A stretch of DNA of 64,000 nt from Arthrobacter sp. ERGS1:01 (GCF_001281315.1 NZ_CP012479.1:2728001-2792000); one strand, 5' to 3'. Counted from the first letter of the stretch, positions 1-9,245 are shown. Notes: generated by a model not told the origin, from the sequence alone. Translations and numbers: made by a program.

Positions 1-322
1 CTTCACCGCTGTAGATGCGGGCCACCATGGCCTGGGCGTCTTCCACCCGGTGCTGCCCGTCGGCGTCGAAGGTGACGATGCACCCCAACTCGGGGTCCTG
101 GAGGGCATACTCGATACCGGTTTGGAGCCCGGCCCCCTGGCCCAGGTTAATGGGATGCTGAACGACGACGGCACCTGCTGCCCGGGCCGCTTCCTGCGAT
201 CCGTCGGTGCTGCCGTCGTCGACGCAAACAACGTTTGGGAAAACCGGTATTAGCCCTTCAATGACGGAACCAACGACGGTCGCCTCGTTGTACATCGGTA
301 TGACAATCCAAGTTCGACTCAC
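1..322 (-). CDS. Family 2 glycosyltransferase (5' part, runs off the window)
   Basis: The minus strand opens with GTG at 322 (an in-frame TTG lies directly before it). It reads as a GT2 nucleotide-sugar transferase: an N-terminal IVIPMYNE motif, then VVCVDDGSTDGS, then a typical NLGQGAGLQTG stretch and the metal-binding FDADGQHR motif. About 107 residues are visible and the rest lies beyond base 1. It probably transfers a sugar from UDP or dolichol/polyprenyl-phosphate systems at the cytoplasmic face of the membrane. It is divergent from the 2-epimerase at 470 with about 150 bases between them, so the two may share a promoter region. The family call is firm. The acceptor cannot be told. Confidence 0.85.
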   Translation of the reverse strand, partial: MSRTWIVIPMYNEATVVGSVIEGLIPVFPNVVCVDDGSTDGSQEAARAAGAVVVQHPINLGQGAGLQTGIEYALQDPELGCIVTFDADGQHRVEDAQAMVARIYSGE

Positions 323-469
323 CAATCCATTGTCCCATACGGGGACTCTCCGCAACGAACCGTCGGTCCATGGCGCGGTCCCGCCGCAGGGCGGGGATCG
401 GGCGGGCCCGGGCGACCGACCCAACCCCAGGTACCGGAGCGATCCGCCCACGTCCCCTAAACTGTCCCT

Positions 470-1534
470 ATGCGTATTTTAAGTGTTGTGGGCGCACGTC
501 CACAGTTTGTAAAGCTGGCTCCCATCGCCAAGGCGATGGACGGCCGGGCCGAACACATCATCGTCCACACCGGCCAGCACTACGACGAACTCATGAGCGA
601 TGTGTTCTTCCAGGACCTGGGCATCCCCGCGCCGGACTACAACCTTGGCGTGGGCTCCGGCAAGCACGGCGAGCAGACCGGCTCCATGCTGACCGGCCTG
701 GAGAACGTATTTGAGGAAGCCAAGCCCGACGTCGTGCTCGTGTACGGCGACACGAACTCGACCCTGGCCGCGGCCCTCGCCGCCGTGAAGATCCACATCC
801 CCGTGGCGCACCTGGAGGCCGGGCTGCGCTCCTTCAACCGGCGGATGCCCGAGGAGCACAACCGCGTGTTGACCGACCACGCCTCGGACCTGCTGCTCTC
901 CCCCACCCAGGTGGGCATGGATCATCTGGCCACCGAGGGCCTGTCCGCGCGCTCCGTCATGGTGGGCGACGTCATGACCGACGTCCTGTACAGCGTCCGC
1001 GACCAGCTCGCCAGCGCCGGCCAGCCGCTTCCCGACGGCGTCACACAGGGCAACTACTACGTGTGCACGATCCACCGCCCGGACAACACGGACGACCCCG
1101 CCCGCCTGAAGGCGATCGTTGACTCACTCTCGGCCCTGGGCAAGCCCGTGCTGCTTCTGGCGCACCCCCGTTTGCGCGCCCTCGCCGAGACCCACGGCAT
1201 CGACCTGAACATCGGAGCCCTGGTGCTCAGCGACCCGCTGGCCTACCCGCAGCTGGTCAACGCCGTTGCCAACAGCGCCGGCGTCGTCACCGACTCCGGC
1301 GGACTCCAAAAGGAAGCGTTCCTGCTGCGCGTTCCGTGCACCACCATCCGCCCGGAAACCGAATGGGTGGAAACCGTGGAGTTGGGCTGGAACGTGCTTG
1401 TCAACGACGATCTGAGCCAGCTGGCCGGCGTCGTGGAGCGCTCCGCCCCGGCCCCGACCGACGAAGCCCCGTACGGTGACGGCCACGCGGCCCAACGCAC
1501 CGTCGACGCCCTCCTGGCGAAGTTCGCCAAGTAG
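470..1534 (+). CDS. wecB: UDP-N-acetylglucosamine 2-epimerase family (WecB/WbpI-like)
   Basis: This 354-residue protein has the full length and motifs of the non-hydrolysing UDP-GlcNAc 2-epimerases: VVGARPQF at residues 7-14, GDTNST with the catalytic Asp near 94, HLEAGLRS with Glu116, and RRMPEEHNR around 124-132. The family inverts C2 of UDP-HexNAc sugars in the cytosol, giving the manno form. WecB acts on UDP-GlcNAc; the homologue WbpI acts on UDP-2,3-diacetamido-glucuronate. Because WbpA-, B-, E- and D-like genes lie opposite on the other strand, a WbpI role is plausible, but sequence alone does not separate the two. The ATG at 470 aligns with the family N-terminus. It converges on the glycosyltransferase at 1625 across a strong terminator. 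Confidence 0.9.
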   Translation: MRILSVVGARPQFVKLAPIAKAMDGRAEHIIVHTGQHYDELMSDVFFQDLGIPAPDYNLGVGSGKHGEQTGSMLTGLENVFEEAKPDVVLVYGDTNSTLAAALAAVKIHIPVAHLEAGLRSFNRRMPEEHNRVLTDHASDLLLSPTQVGMDHLATEGLSARSVMVGDVMTDVLYSVRDQLASAGQPLPDGVTQGNYYVCTIHRPDNTDDPARLKAIVDSLSALGKPVLLLAHPRLRALAETHGIDLNIGALVLSDPLAYPQLVNAVANSAGVVTDSGGLQKEAFLLRVPCTTIRPETEWVETVELGWNVLVNDDLSQLAGVVERSAPAPTDEAPYGDGHAAQRTVDALLAKFAK

Positions 1535-1563
1535 TCCACGGCTCCCGGCCACCAGCCGGGCCG

Positions 1564-1609
1564 AACATAAAGGAACCCGGACACCAAGGTGTCCGGGTTC
1601 CTTTATGTT
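1564..1609. terminator. Bidirectional intrinsic terminator
   Basis: A perfect 22-base inverted repeat with a two-base loop (stem AACATAAAGGAACCCGGACA and on) sits between two converging genes. Its A/T-rich stem base supplies a T-tract in both directions, so it can end transcription of the epimerase and of the minus-strand polysaccharide series. Confidence 0.85.
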
Positions 1610-1624
1610 TTGCGTGCGGGAAGA

Positions 1625-2773
1625 CTAGCGGGTCAGCAGGCCCTTGACCAGCGTGCGCTGGACTTCCACGTCCTGGTCCGAGCTCAGTGCCCGGGCCGCC
1701 GCGTGCGCATTGGCCTTGAAGCCCCTGACGTCGTCGGCGCTTGCGCTGCTGATAGCGGCGGCCAATGCCTCCGGGGTGAAATCTTCGGCGATGACGCCCA
1801 GCTCGTATTCACGAATGATCGCCGAGGTCTCGGGGGACGGCCCGAAGACGACCCCGAGGCGTGCCTGGATGAAGTCGAAGAACTTGTTCGGCAGCATCAG
1901 CTGCTGGTTCACGGTCTTCGGCGGCAGCGTATAGATGCCCAGGTCGTACTCGTTGAGCGTCGCCGAGAGTTCCTGGGGTGCGACGGCGTCGTGGAACGTG
2001 ACCTGGTCCATGCCCGCGGTCAGCGATTTCAGCTGGTCCCAGTACCGTCCGCCGTCGCGCGCCTTGATCAGGTACAGGTCCAGGGAATAGGCGTCGCCGA
2101 GCAAACGGACCGCCTCGATGATCCCCTCGAGGTTCCTGCCGGGGACGGCTGCGCCGCTGTGGACCAGGCGGATGCGGTCGGGATTGACCGGTGAGGGCTC
2201 CAGTTCCTGGAACGTGCCGGCATTGCGGACGACCACCGAGTGCGAGCCGTAGTTCTCGTCATACAACTTGGCGATGGAACCATTCACCGAGCTGATGGCC
2301 GAGGTCTTGGCGATGTACTTCTGGCAGATGTACTTCATGAGCGGCTTGACGAGGATGCGCCATGAGGCAACCTGGGTCCGTTCCTCCGGGGCCCACTCGT
2401 GCATGTCGCCCCAGATGGGGGCCTTGTTTCCCTCGTCCGAGAGCAGATGCGCCAGCGGCAGTGCCCTGGTCTCGTTGGCGACGATGAGGTCGAAGGACCG
2501 CCCCTCCACCAGTGGCCGGGCCGCCTTCACGGCGGGTGCCGACAGCTCCGAGCCCGCATGGAGGTGCAGCGCAAGCTTCAGGACACCCAGCGGCGTCTGG
2601 GGAAGGGAAGGCAGGTCGGTGTCAATGGCGAGGTGCTCGGCCGCGGCAGCGGGCTTGGTTCCGTAGCTGAGCGTCGTGACATCGCCGAACTCCGCCAACA
2701 CATTCAATTGCCGCAGGACACGCGAGTCGGCATTGATGTCGGAGAAGGAAATGCAGAGAATCTTTGGTTTCAT
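1625..2773 (-). CDS. GT-B glycosyltransferase (GT4-like)
   Basis: This 382-residue soluble protein looks like a GT-B fold glycosyltransferase. The N-terminal half opens with ILCISFSDINADSRVLRQL, the sequence expected at the acceptor-side Rossmann domain. The C-terminal half has a donor-site-like segment, LPNKFFDFIQARLGVV, near residue 300, followed by the usual closing helix. It is the last gene of the long minus-strand polysaccharide series and ends at the terminator at 1564-1609. An ATG at 2773 begins at the first natural N-terminal strand; the ribosome site in front of it is weak. It likely adds one sugar of the envelope polymer, but donor and acceptor are unknown. Confidence 0.8.
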   Translation of the reverse strand: MKPKILCISFSDINADSRVLRQLNVLAEFGDVTTLSYGTKPAAAAEHLAIDTDLPSLPQTPLGVLKLALHLHAGSELSAPAVKAARPLVEGRSFDLIVANETRALPLAHLLSDEGNKAPIWGDMHEWAPEERTQVASWRILVKPLMKYICQKYIAKTSAISSVNGSIAKLYDENYGSHSVVVRNAGTFQELEPSPVNPDRIRLVHSGAAVPGRNLEGIIEAVRLLGDAYSLDLYLIKARDGGRYWDQLKSLTAGMDQVTFHDAVAPQELSATLNEYDLGIYTLPPKTVNQQLMLPNKFFDFIQARLGVVFGPSPETSAIIREYELGVIAEDFTPEALAAAISSASADDVRGFKANAHAAARALSSDQDVEVQRTLVKGLLTR

Positions 2774-2822
2774 TGGTCCGCTTCGCTACGTAGATATGGC
2801 CGTTTGTCAGCTTAGTGCATGG

Positions 2823-2891
2823 GGCGCCCGGCAGACCGGGCGCCGGGTGGCGCGGGCAGGCGCCGGGCCGTGCCACCTGGTGGGCACGGCC
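2823..2891 (-). other. Two GC-rich hairpins between glycosyltransferase genes
   Basis: Two inverted repeats follow each other: GGCGCCCGG/CCGGGCGCC at 2823-2844 and GGCCGTGCC/GGCACGGCC at 2866-2891. They fill the gap between the stop codon at 2899 and the next start at 2773. No T-tract follows on the minus strand, so they may modulate read-through or RNA stability rather than stop transcription. Confidence 0.45.
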
Positions 2892-2898
2892 GCGCCCG

Positions 2899-4088
2899 TC
2901 ACGCGGTGGAGGCGGCTTTCGCAACCGCGGCGGCTTTCGCAACCGCGGCGGCCGCCAGGCGACCCGAGGCCTGCAAGGATGCGTTGTCCGCAACCCAGCC
3001 GACCCGGGATTCGCGGGTCTGTGCCCCGCCCAGGGTGGGGTCCTCCAGCACCGCGATCATGGCATCGGCCACGCTGCGGGCGTCGTACGCCGCAGCGCAA
3101 CCGAGCCGTCCGGATTCGACGATCGCGGCGCCGTCGCCCTGTCCGGCGAAGACCACCGCAGTGCCGCAACCGGCGGCGGCGTAGATCTTGGTCGGCTTGG
3201 CGAAGTCGTAGCCCTGGCCGGGTTTGATGCTCACCAGCGCTGCGGTTGCGCCGCGGATCCATTCGGCGGCCTGCGCCGGCGGCACCACGCCACCGAAGTG
3301 GACGTTGCCCGGGCCAGCTCGCCGGCAATGACGCGCAGGTGTTCCTCATCGGCACCCTGGCCAAAGAACCTGATTTCGGCGTCCGGAAAGCGTTCACGGA
3401 CCAGCGGCAGTGCGTGGATGAAGATATCCGCACCCTGCCACTCGCTCATGGTTCCGGTGTACACGAAGTACGGCTTCTCCGCGGAGGCCGACGGGCCGGA
3501 CGGGTTGAACACTGTGGTGTCCACGCCGTTCCCCACCACGGTGATCCTCTCGGCGGGCACCTTGAACTTCGCCACCTGTTCGGCAACGGGTTCCGAGACG
3601 GCGATGACCTCAACGGCCCGGCGCAGCACAAAGCCCTCAAGCGCGCCCATGGCCCGCTTGACGGCTCCGGGGACGGCCATCGCCGACAACGCCTCGGTCC
3701 AGACGTCGGCCGCGTAGTACACGAACGGGCGGCGGCGCAGAAGCGACGAAAGTGCGACGACGACGCCCGTGGTGGGCGGCGGTTCGGACACGACGATGTC
3801 GGCCTTCGCCGCCAGCAGGCGGAAAAAAGCGGGGATGTCGAAGCTCAGGTACTGCACGTAGCCGCGGACGTTGCCGCCGGCGTCGCGCAGCACCGGCCAG
3901 CGGCGAAGCGCATACGCCGGCTTGAACGGCCCAGTCCCCTTCGGCGGCCGCGTGGTGATGACCTCAACCTCGGCCCCCTGGCCCACCAGGCCGTCCACGA
4001 GAGCCTTCAAGCGGAAGGCCGCCGCCCCCACCTCCGGCGGGTAGAGCCGGGTGGTGACGACGACCTTCAACGGTTTTTGTGCGGCCAC
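2899..4088 (-). pseudogene. GT4-like glycosyltransferase with a single frameshift
   Basis: The gene starts at GTG 4088, overlapping the oxidoreductase stop by one base (TAGTG). It encodes an N-terminal domain (VVVTTRLYPPEVGAAAFR, VSEPPPTTGVV) and much of a C-terminal donor domain (VVGNGVDTTVFNP, FVYTGTMSEWQGADIF). The frame is lost at 3308-3310, where the minus strand reads GCCCGGGCAAC. Adding one G restores ELARGNVHFGGVVPP and joins it smoothly to the downstream frame, which ends at TGA 2901-2899 after the donor-site stretch KPTKIYAAAGCGTAVVFAG. The full protein would be about 396 residues. Either the copy is inactive or one G is missing from the assembly; the latter seems likely because the rest is intact. 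The C-terminus carries a tandem six-residue Ala/Val/Lys repeat. Confidence 0.8.
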
Positions 4089-5080
4089 TAAGACGGGATC
4101 CCAACGGGCAGCCCGGTGCGGGAGGATTCCAGCACCGCTTCCGCAACAACCAGCGTGTCCTGGCCCTCGGCCATGGTGACGACGTCGTTGCGCAGTCCCA
4201 GGACCGCGTCGCGGAACGCTTCGTGTTCGGTGCGCAGCGGCTCCGGCTTGGCGATCGCCAACCGGGTCACATTGCCCTCGGACACGCCGCGGAACGCCGC
4301 CATGGAATCCCATTCCGTGGCAACCGTGCCGTTTTCGTAGAACGTCAGGTCCGCGGTGACGGTGTCGGCCACGAACGCGCCCTTTTCGCCCGTGACGATG
4401 GTCAGGCGTTCCTTCATGGGAGAAAGCCAGTTCACCAGGTGGTTGGTGATGACGCCGTTGGCCAGTTTGCCGGTGGCGGCCACCATGTCCTCGTGCGGGC
4501 GTCCGCTGCGGGTGGTGGTCTGGGCGAAGATCGACTCGAAGCGGCTCTGGGCGAGCCATGCGGTCAAGTCGATGTCGTGCGTGCCCAGGTCCTTGACGAC
4601 GCCGACGTCGGCGATGCGGGCCGGGAACGGTCCCTGGCGGCGCGTCGCGATCTGGTAGACCTCGCCCAGCTCGCCGTCGGCGATGCGCTTGCGCAGCGAC
4701 TGCAGGGCCGGGTTGAAGCGTTCAATGTGTCCCACGGCGCCCACGAGTCCCCTGGCCGCAAAGGCGTCCACGAGGCGCTGGCCGGCGGGGGCGCTGGCCG
4801 CAATGGGCTTCTCCACGAGCGTGTGGACGCCGGCCGCGGCCAGGGCCAGTCCGACTTCCTCGTGCATGCCGGTGGGCACTGCGGCCACGGCCATGTCGAT
4901 GCCGGCGGCGATGAGTTCCTCGACGCTGCCCAGCACGGGCAGTTCCTTGGCCACACCGTGCGGGTCACCGAAGGCATCGGCGACGGCCACCAGGTCCACG
5001 CCCTCCACTTCACGGATGACCCGTGCGTGGTGGCGGCCCATCATGCCCAGGCCGATGAGTCCTACGCGCAAATTCGCCAT
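4088..5080 (-). CDS. wbpB: Gfo/Idh/MocA oxidoreductase, WbpB-like
   Basis: This 330-residue NAD(P)-dependent sugar oxidoreductase begins with the dinucleotide motif GLIGLGMMGRHHAR (residues 7-20). It has the family's EKPIA signature with Glu90-Lys91-Pro92. WbpB oxidises C3 of UDP-GlcNAcA to the 3-keto sugar, and the aminotransferase encoded directly upstream (5084-6175) uses that product. The specific WbpB call rests on this neighbour pair plus the acetyltransferase and 6-dehydrogenase in the same series. As a family member alone it would be a generic oxidoreductase. It is separated from the aminotransferase by three bases and overlaps the following glycosyltransferase by one base, so translation is probably coupled. 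Confidence 0.8.
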   Translation of the reverse strand: MANLRVGLIGLGMMGRHHARVIREVEGVDLVAVADAFGDPHGVAKELPVLGSVEELIAAGIDMAVAAVPTGMHEEVGLALAAAGVHTLVEKPIAASAPAGQRLVDAFAARGLVGAVGHIERFNPALQSLRKRIADGELGEVYQIATRRQGPFPARIADVGVVKDLGTHDIDLTAWLAQSRFESIFAQTTTRSGRPHEDMVAATGKLANGVITNHLVNWLSPMKERLTIVTGEKGAFVADTVTADLTFYENGTVATEWDSMAAFRGVSEGNVTRLAIAKPEPLRTEHEAFRDAVLGLRNDVVTMAEGQDTLVVAEAVLESSRTGLPVGIPS

Positions 5081-5083
5081 GCT

Positions 5084-6175
5084 CTAGGCACCGGCCTTCA
5101 CGATGGTGTTCACGGCCGTGACGATGCGCTCGAGGTCGTCCTGGGACAGCGACGGGTGCACCGGCAGGGAAAGGACTTCCTTGGCGGCAATCTCCGTGTT
5201 GGGCAGGTCCTCGGTGCGGTTGAAGGAGGGCAGGCGGTGGTTCGGGACCGGGTAGTACACGCCCGAACCGATGTTGAACTCCGAACGCAGGCGGGCGTGC
5301 AGCTCGTCGCGGCCCTGGGGAACGCGGATCGTGTACTGGTGGTACACGTGCTCGGCGCCCTCGGCGACCTTGGGGGTACCGACGCCTTCAAGGTTTGCCG
5401 TCAGGAACGCGGCGTTGTCCTGGCGCTGCTTGGTCCAGGCCATGACCTTGGTCAGCTGCACCCGGCCAATGGCGGCGTGCAGGTCCGTCATGCGGTTGTT
5501 GAAACCGACCAGCTCGTTCTCGTACTGCTTTTCCATGCCCTGGTTGCGCAGCAGGCGCAGGTTTCGTTCCACCGTGGCGTCCGACGTCGAGACCATGCCA
5601 CCCTCGCCGGAGGTCATGTTCTTCGTGGGGTACAGGCTGAACATGCCGAACTTGCCGAAGGTGCCGACCTTCTTGCCGTTCACGGCGGCACCGTGGGCCT
5701 GGGCGGCGTCCTCGTAGAGGTCGATGCCGTGCTTTTCCGCCAGAGCGGTGAACGCCTCGGCCGCAAACGGGTGCCCGTACAGGTGCACCGGCATGATGCC
5801 CTTGGTGTTCTCGGTGATCAACGATTCCACGTGGGCCACGTCGAGCGTGTAGTAGTCCAGCTCGATGTCGGCGAACACTGGCGTGGCGCCCGTGAGCGCC
5901 ACCGAGTTGCCGGTGGCGGCGAAGGTGAAGGACGGGACGATGACCTCGTCACCGGCGCCGACACCGGAGGCCAGCAGGCCAAGGTGGAGGCCGGAGGTGC
6001 CCGAGTTGACGGCTACGCTGGCGCGGCCGTCCAGGAGCACATCGGAGAACTCGGTCTCGAAGTCGGCCACCTGCTTGCCTTGGGCCAACATGCCCGAGGC
6101 CATGACGGCGTCGACCGCTGCCCGTTCCTCGTCGCCAATGATCGGTTTTGCTGCGGGAATGAAGTCCTGGCTCAT
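5084..6175 (-). CDS. wbpE: DegT/DnrJ/EryC1/StrS aminotransferase, WbpE-like
   Basis: This 363-residue PLP-dependent sugar aminotransferase shows the expected order of motifs: VNSGTSGLHLGL (residues 57-68), VIVPSFTFAAT, EDAAQAHGA with the PLP-pairing Asp156, and SLYPTKNMTSGEGG with the Schiff-base Lys185. WbpE transfers an amino group from glutamate to the 3-keto group of UDP-3-keto-GlcNAcA. Its start overlaps the stop of the acetyltransferase gene (ATGA), and the WbpB-like gene follows three bases on. This is the usual order of a 3-acetamido uronic acid cassette. The fold and activity class are secure. The exact substrate is inferred from the context. Confidence 0.85.
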   Translation of the reverse strand: MSQDFIPAAKPIIGDEERAAVDAVMASGMLAQGKQVADFETEFSDVLLDGRASVAVNSGTSGLHLGLLASGVGAGDEVIVPSFTFAATGNSVALTGATPVFADIELDYYTLDVAHVESLITENTKGIMPVHLYGHPFAAEAFTALAEKHGIDLYEDAAQAHGAAVNGKKVGTFGKFGMFSLYPTKNMTSGEGGMVSTSDATVERNLRLLRNQGMEKQYENELVGFNNRMTDLHAAIGRVQLTKVMAWTKQRQDNAAFLTANLEGVGTPKVAEGAEHVYHQYTIRVPQGRDELHARLRSEFNIGSGVYYPVPNHRLPSFNRTEDLPNTEIAAKEVLSLPVHPSLSQDDLERIVTAVNTIVKAGA

Positions 6176-6771
6176 GCGTTGTCCTTTGCCTCTTTCAGGG
6201 AAATTCCATCTTCAACATACTTTGCCCCGGTTTCCGGGCAGACCCAAAATCCGCCGTCTTCCTTCAACGGGAATCCGGCCTTGCCAACCCAGCCGAGTCG
6301 GCGGGCGGGGACGCCTGCCATCAAGGCAAACGCGGGCACATCCTTGGTGACCACCGCACCGGCGGCAATCGTGGCCCAGCGGCCAATGGTCAGCGGCGCC
6401 ACGCACACGGCACGAGCGCCGATGGACGCCCCGTCCTCGATGGTGACGCCGACCGGCGTCCAGTCGTGGGCGCTCTTCAGCGATCCGTCCGGGCTGATGG
6501 AACGGGGGTAGGTGTCGTTGGTCAGCACAACAGCGGGGCCGATGAAGACGCCCTTTCCCAACACGGCCGGCTCGTACACCAGCGCGTAGTTTTGGATCTT
6601 CGTGTTGTCGCCGATCTTGACCCCGGTGCCGACGTAGGCGCCACGTCCAACGATGCAGTTCTCACCGAGGACGGCGTCTTCGCGGACTTGGGCGAGGTGC
6701 CAGATCTTGCTGCCATCGCCCAACGATGCAGCCTCTGAGACGTCTGCGGTTGCCGCAATCATCGTTGTCAT
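6172..6771 (-). CDS. wbpD: Left-handed beta-helix N-acetyltransferase, WbpD-like
   Basis: The protein is a hexapeptide-repeat acyltransferase of about 199 residues: isoleucine-patch turns run through the middle (IVGRGAYVGTGVKIGD, TIEDGASIGARAVCVAPLTI, TIAAGAVVTKDVPA). The C-terminal tail contains CPETGAKY, seen in WbpD relatives. The family acetylates the 3-amino group made by WbpE, using acetyl-CoA. The ATG at 6771 is chosen because GAGAGGAA lies at the right distance before it and the protein then starts directly with the first helix; longer in-frame starts add only an unrelated leader. It overlaps the aminotransferase gene by four bases. Confidence 0.85.
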   Translation of the reverse strand: MTTMIAATADVSEAASLGDGSKIWHLAQVREDAVLGENCIVGRGAYVGTGVKIGDNTKIQNYALVYEPAVLGKGVFIGPAVVLTNDTYPRSISPDGSLKSAHDWTPVGVTIEDGASIGARAVCVAPLTIGRWATIAAGAVVTKDVPAFALMAGVPARRLGWVGKAGFPLKEDGGFWVCPETGAKYVEDGISLKEAKDNA

Positions 6772-6867
6772 TCTTTCGTTCCTCTCGGTTGGCGCCGCAG
6801 CGTCTTTGCGGCCCAACATGCCATGCACATTGGTCGAATCAGTGGAATTGGACGTAAGGGTTGGCCG

Positions 6868-8313
6868 TTAGGTGGCCATTTCGAGCGAGCTTTCCGCTCG
6901 CGGGTCCTCCGTGGTTTGCGCCACCGGAGCCGCCGAAGCCTCGCCGGATCCGGACGGTACGGCATTTTCCACTGTGGCCCGGGGCAGCTTGCGCGGCAAC
7001 CCGGCCACCAGAAGAAACGAAAACACGAGGATGCCCAAAGCTGCAGGGATCCCCCGGTAGGTGAAGAATGCGTGAATCTGGGAGTGGTTGCTGACGGCTT
7101 CGTACCACACGAACACGAAGATGCCGGAGGCGGAAAGCATGAGCCCTGTCAGCGCCCTGCGCCATCCTGCCCGCAGCCATGCCACCACGATCGCCAGCAC
7201 CACGACGATCAGGCAGACCACCAGGACGAAGGTTGCCGTGGGCATATGGGAGGTCCAGTAGGCCCAGTTCGCATTGGTGGGGTTGCCAAAGCCCAGCGTC
7301 ACGCCGGTGTGGCTCCCCCCTGTCCGGAATTCGACATTCGAGGTGATGAAATCGACGGTTGTCCGTACGCCCAGGAACAGGGCCGCGATGACCCACCGCG
7401 ACACCCACGTAAATCCGAAGGCCACCGGCCACATGACGGCCGCGGCAATGCCGGCGATGGCAGTCTCCTTGACTTTCAGGGTCTTGGTGAACGTCACCGC
7501 CGCCACGACTGCGGTGCTGAAAACCCAGGGGATGGCCGGTGTCGTCAGCAGGTCAACGTAGCAGAAGAGCCCCGCCGACACCCCGACGCCGGCCAACGCC
7601 CACGCCAACGACTTTGACGCCGCCCACGAACAAATGATGATGCCCGCGAATATTGCCGAGATCGACAAGGCCTGGCTGAACGAGGTCGACGGCGTCGACA
7701 TCAGATTCGAGGCCAGGGCCAGCGGCAGCAACAGTGCCGCGGCGGCCAGCTTCCGCGTCCGTGATCCGAGCATCCAAACGGCGCCGATCGCGGTCCCCAG
7801 GAGCAGGGCTCCCGACACGATGCGCAAGGAACCCAGGCCAAAGAAGGCCAAAACCGGTCGGGTGAGAATCGTGTAACCGGCCCAATACTTGTAGTAACCG
7901 GCCACCTGGTCCGGCGGCAGGTCCTTGCCCTCGGCCAGGGTGAGGATCTGGCCGCTGCCAGACTCGCAATTGGCAATGCGCGGCATGAACGCGGCACGCT
8001 GCACCGGGTTCATGTCCACCGAGCCCAGGCCCGTCCCGACCACCACGCACTCGGTGAAGGTATCGGCGGTCCCGCCCATGCGGTCAGGAATGCCCGCCGG
8101 ACCATAGGTCTTGTTGTTGACCGCAATGGCCAGCGCGTCGACAATGGGCTTGTCCGGGACCAGCTGGCCAACAATGAGCAGGCCAAAGAAGACGGCCTGC
8201 AGCGCTATTGCCCCGATCACGAAAAGACCCACCAGCCGGAGGGCCTTGCGCAGCAATGGGTTCCGACGACCGGCGGAACTGGGCTTGGGGGCCAGCCGCT
8301 TGCCGCCCCTCAT
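6868..8313 (-). CDS. Multi-pass membrane protein, function unknown
   Basis: This 481-residue protein has a basic N-terminus, one membrane helix near residues 25-55, a long extracytoplasmic segment (about 60-150, with a CVVVGTG motif and two further Cys), then roughly eight to ten hydrophobic helices and a hydrophilic tail. The layout of helix, large outer loop and helix bundle recalls GT-C type glycosyltransferases or polymer-handling proteins, but no diagnostic motif is seen, so no function is assigned. The start overlaps the stop of the preceding GT2 gene (ATGA). It sits among sugar-nucleotide and glycosyltransferase genes, so a part in building or modifying the exported polysaccharide is a reasonable inference. 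Confidence 0.7.
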   Translation of the reverse strand: MRGGKRLAPKPSSAGRRNPLLRKALRLVGLFVIGAIALQAVFFGLLIVGQLVPDKPIVDALAIAVNNKTYGPAGIPDRMGGTADTFTECVVVGTGLGSVDMNPVQRAAFMPRIANCESGSGQILTLAEGKDLPPDQVAGYYKYWAGYTILTRPVLAFFGLGSLRIVSGALLLGTAIGAVWMLGSRTRKLAAAALLLPLALASNLMSTPSTSFSQALSISAIFAGIIICSWAASKSLAWALAGVGVSAGLFCYVDLLTTPAIPWVFSTAVVAAVTFTKTLKVKETAIAGIAAAVMWPVAFGFTWVSRWVIAALFLGVRTTVDFITSNVEFRTGGSHTGVTLGFGNPTNANWAYWTSHMPTATFVLVVCLIVVVLAIVVAWLRAGWRRALTGLMLSASGIFVFVWYEAVSNHSQIHAFFTYRGIPAALGILVFSFLLVAGLPRKLPRATVENAVPSGSGEASAAPVAQTTEDPRAESSLEMAT

Positions 8314-9245
8314 CGGGAAACCTGCACGGTCGGCGCGGGGATGCTCAGATAGGTGGTCCGGATGTTTTCCTGACGGACCTTGCGCAGGCCCTCCAACATG
8401 ATGCCGATCATCAGCGCCAGGACGGAGAGCAGGACCAGGGATGAGGCAAGCACCGCCGTCGGCAATCGCGGCACGAGCCCGGTGTCGACAAAATCGACAA
8501 TCACCGGGATGCCCAGGAGCACTCCGATGGCAAAGAGGATTGCGGCGATCACGGAATGCATGGCCATGGGACGTTCCGTTTGGACAAGCTTCAGGATCAT
8601 CGTCAGGATCCTGAAACCGTCCTGATAGGTGCGCAGCTTGCTCTCGGTTCCCTCGGCCCGGTCCTTGAAGCCGACAGGGAATTCGGTTTGCGGAAGACGC
8701 GCGTTGACGGCATGGACCGTCAATTCGGTTTCAATCTCAAACGCCTTGGACACTGCGGGGAACGACTTGACGAACCGTCGCGAGAAGACCCGGTACCCGC
8801 TGAGCATGTCGGCGACGGGGTAGCCGAAAATTCCGCTCACGACCGAATTGAACGCCTTGTTTCCCAGTTCGTGGCCGGCCCGGTAGGCGGATTCCGATTG
8901 TTGGGTTCGGACACCGGTCACCTGGTCAAAGGGACCATCCAGAAGCGTCGCGATCATGGCCGGAGCCGCCGTCGCGTCGTAGGTGTCGTCGCCGTCGATC
9001 AACAGGTAAACGTCGGCGTCGAGGTCAGCCAGGGCACGGCGGACCACATTGCCCTTGCCCTTGAGGGTCTCGTACCGCACCTGGGCACCAGCCTCTCGGG
9101 CGACGTCGTCCGTGCCGTCGGTGCTGGCGTTGTCATAGACATAGATTTCCATGTCAGGCACCGCCGCCCGAAGATCGGCGACCACCTTGGCGATTGCCCC
9201 TGCCTCGTTATGGCAGGGGACAATCGCCACTTTCCGAATGGTCAC
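8310..9245 (-). CDS. Family 2 glycosyltransferase with two C-terminal membrane helices
   Basis: The 311-residue protein starts VTIRKVAIVPCHNEAGAI and carries the GT2 motifs VYDNASTDGT (about 42-51) and LIDGDDTYD (about 83-91). The last 90 residues hold two hydrophobic helices (around 225-250 and 262-285), as in polyprenyl-phosphate sugar synthases and bactoprenol glucosyltransferases. It may load a sugar onto a lipid carrier at the inner face of the membrane. GTG 9245 is preferred: it begins the conserved first strand and lies five bases past the stop of the dehydrogenase gene, with AAGG upstream. A longer frame exists but only covers the dehydrogenase end. The gene is coupled to the membrane protein that follows. 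Confidence 0.82.
   Translation of the reverse strand: MTIRKVAIVPCHNEAGAIAKVVADLRAAVPDMEIYVYDNASTDGTDDVAREAGAQVRYETLKGKGNVVRRALADLDADVYLLIDGDDTYDATAAPAMIATLLDGPFDQVTGVRTQQSESAYRAGHELGNKAFNSVVSGIFGYPVADMLSGYRVFSRRFVKSFPAVSKAFEIETELTVHAVNARLPQTEFPVGFKDRAEGTESKLRTYQDGFRILTMILKLVQTERPMAMHSVIAAILFAIGVLLGIPVIVDFVDTGLVPRLPTAVLASSLVLLSVLALMIGIMLEGLRKVRQENIRTTYLSIPAPTVQVSR

Noticed and set aside
2899..4088. Programmed -1 frameshift in the glycosyltransferase
   Set aside because: The codon phase at CCCGGGC does not fit the X-XXY-YYZ slip rule. A single-base deletion explains it better.
4079..6511. An 810-codon plus-strand frame over the wbpB/wbpE/wbpD-like genes
   Set aside because: It spans three well-supported minus-strand genes, has Gly/His/Arg-rich composition and no recognisable domain.
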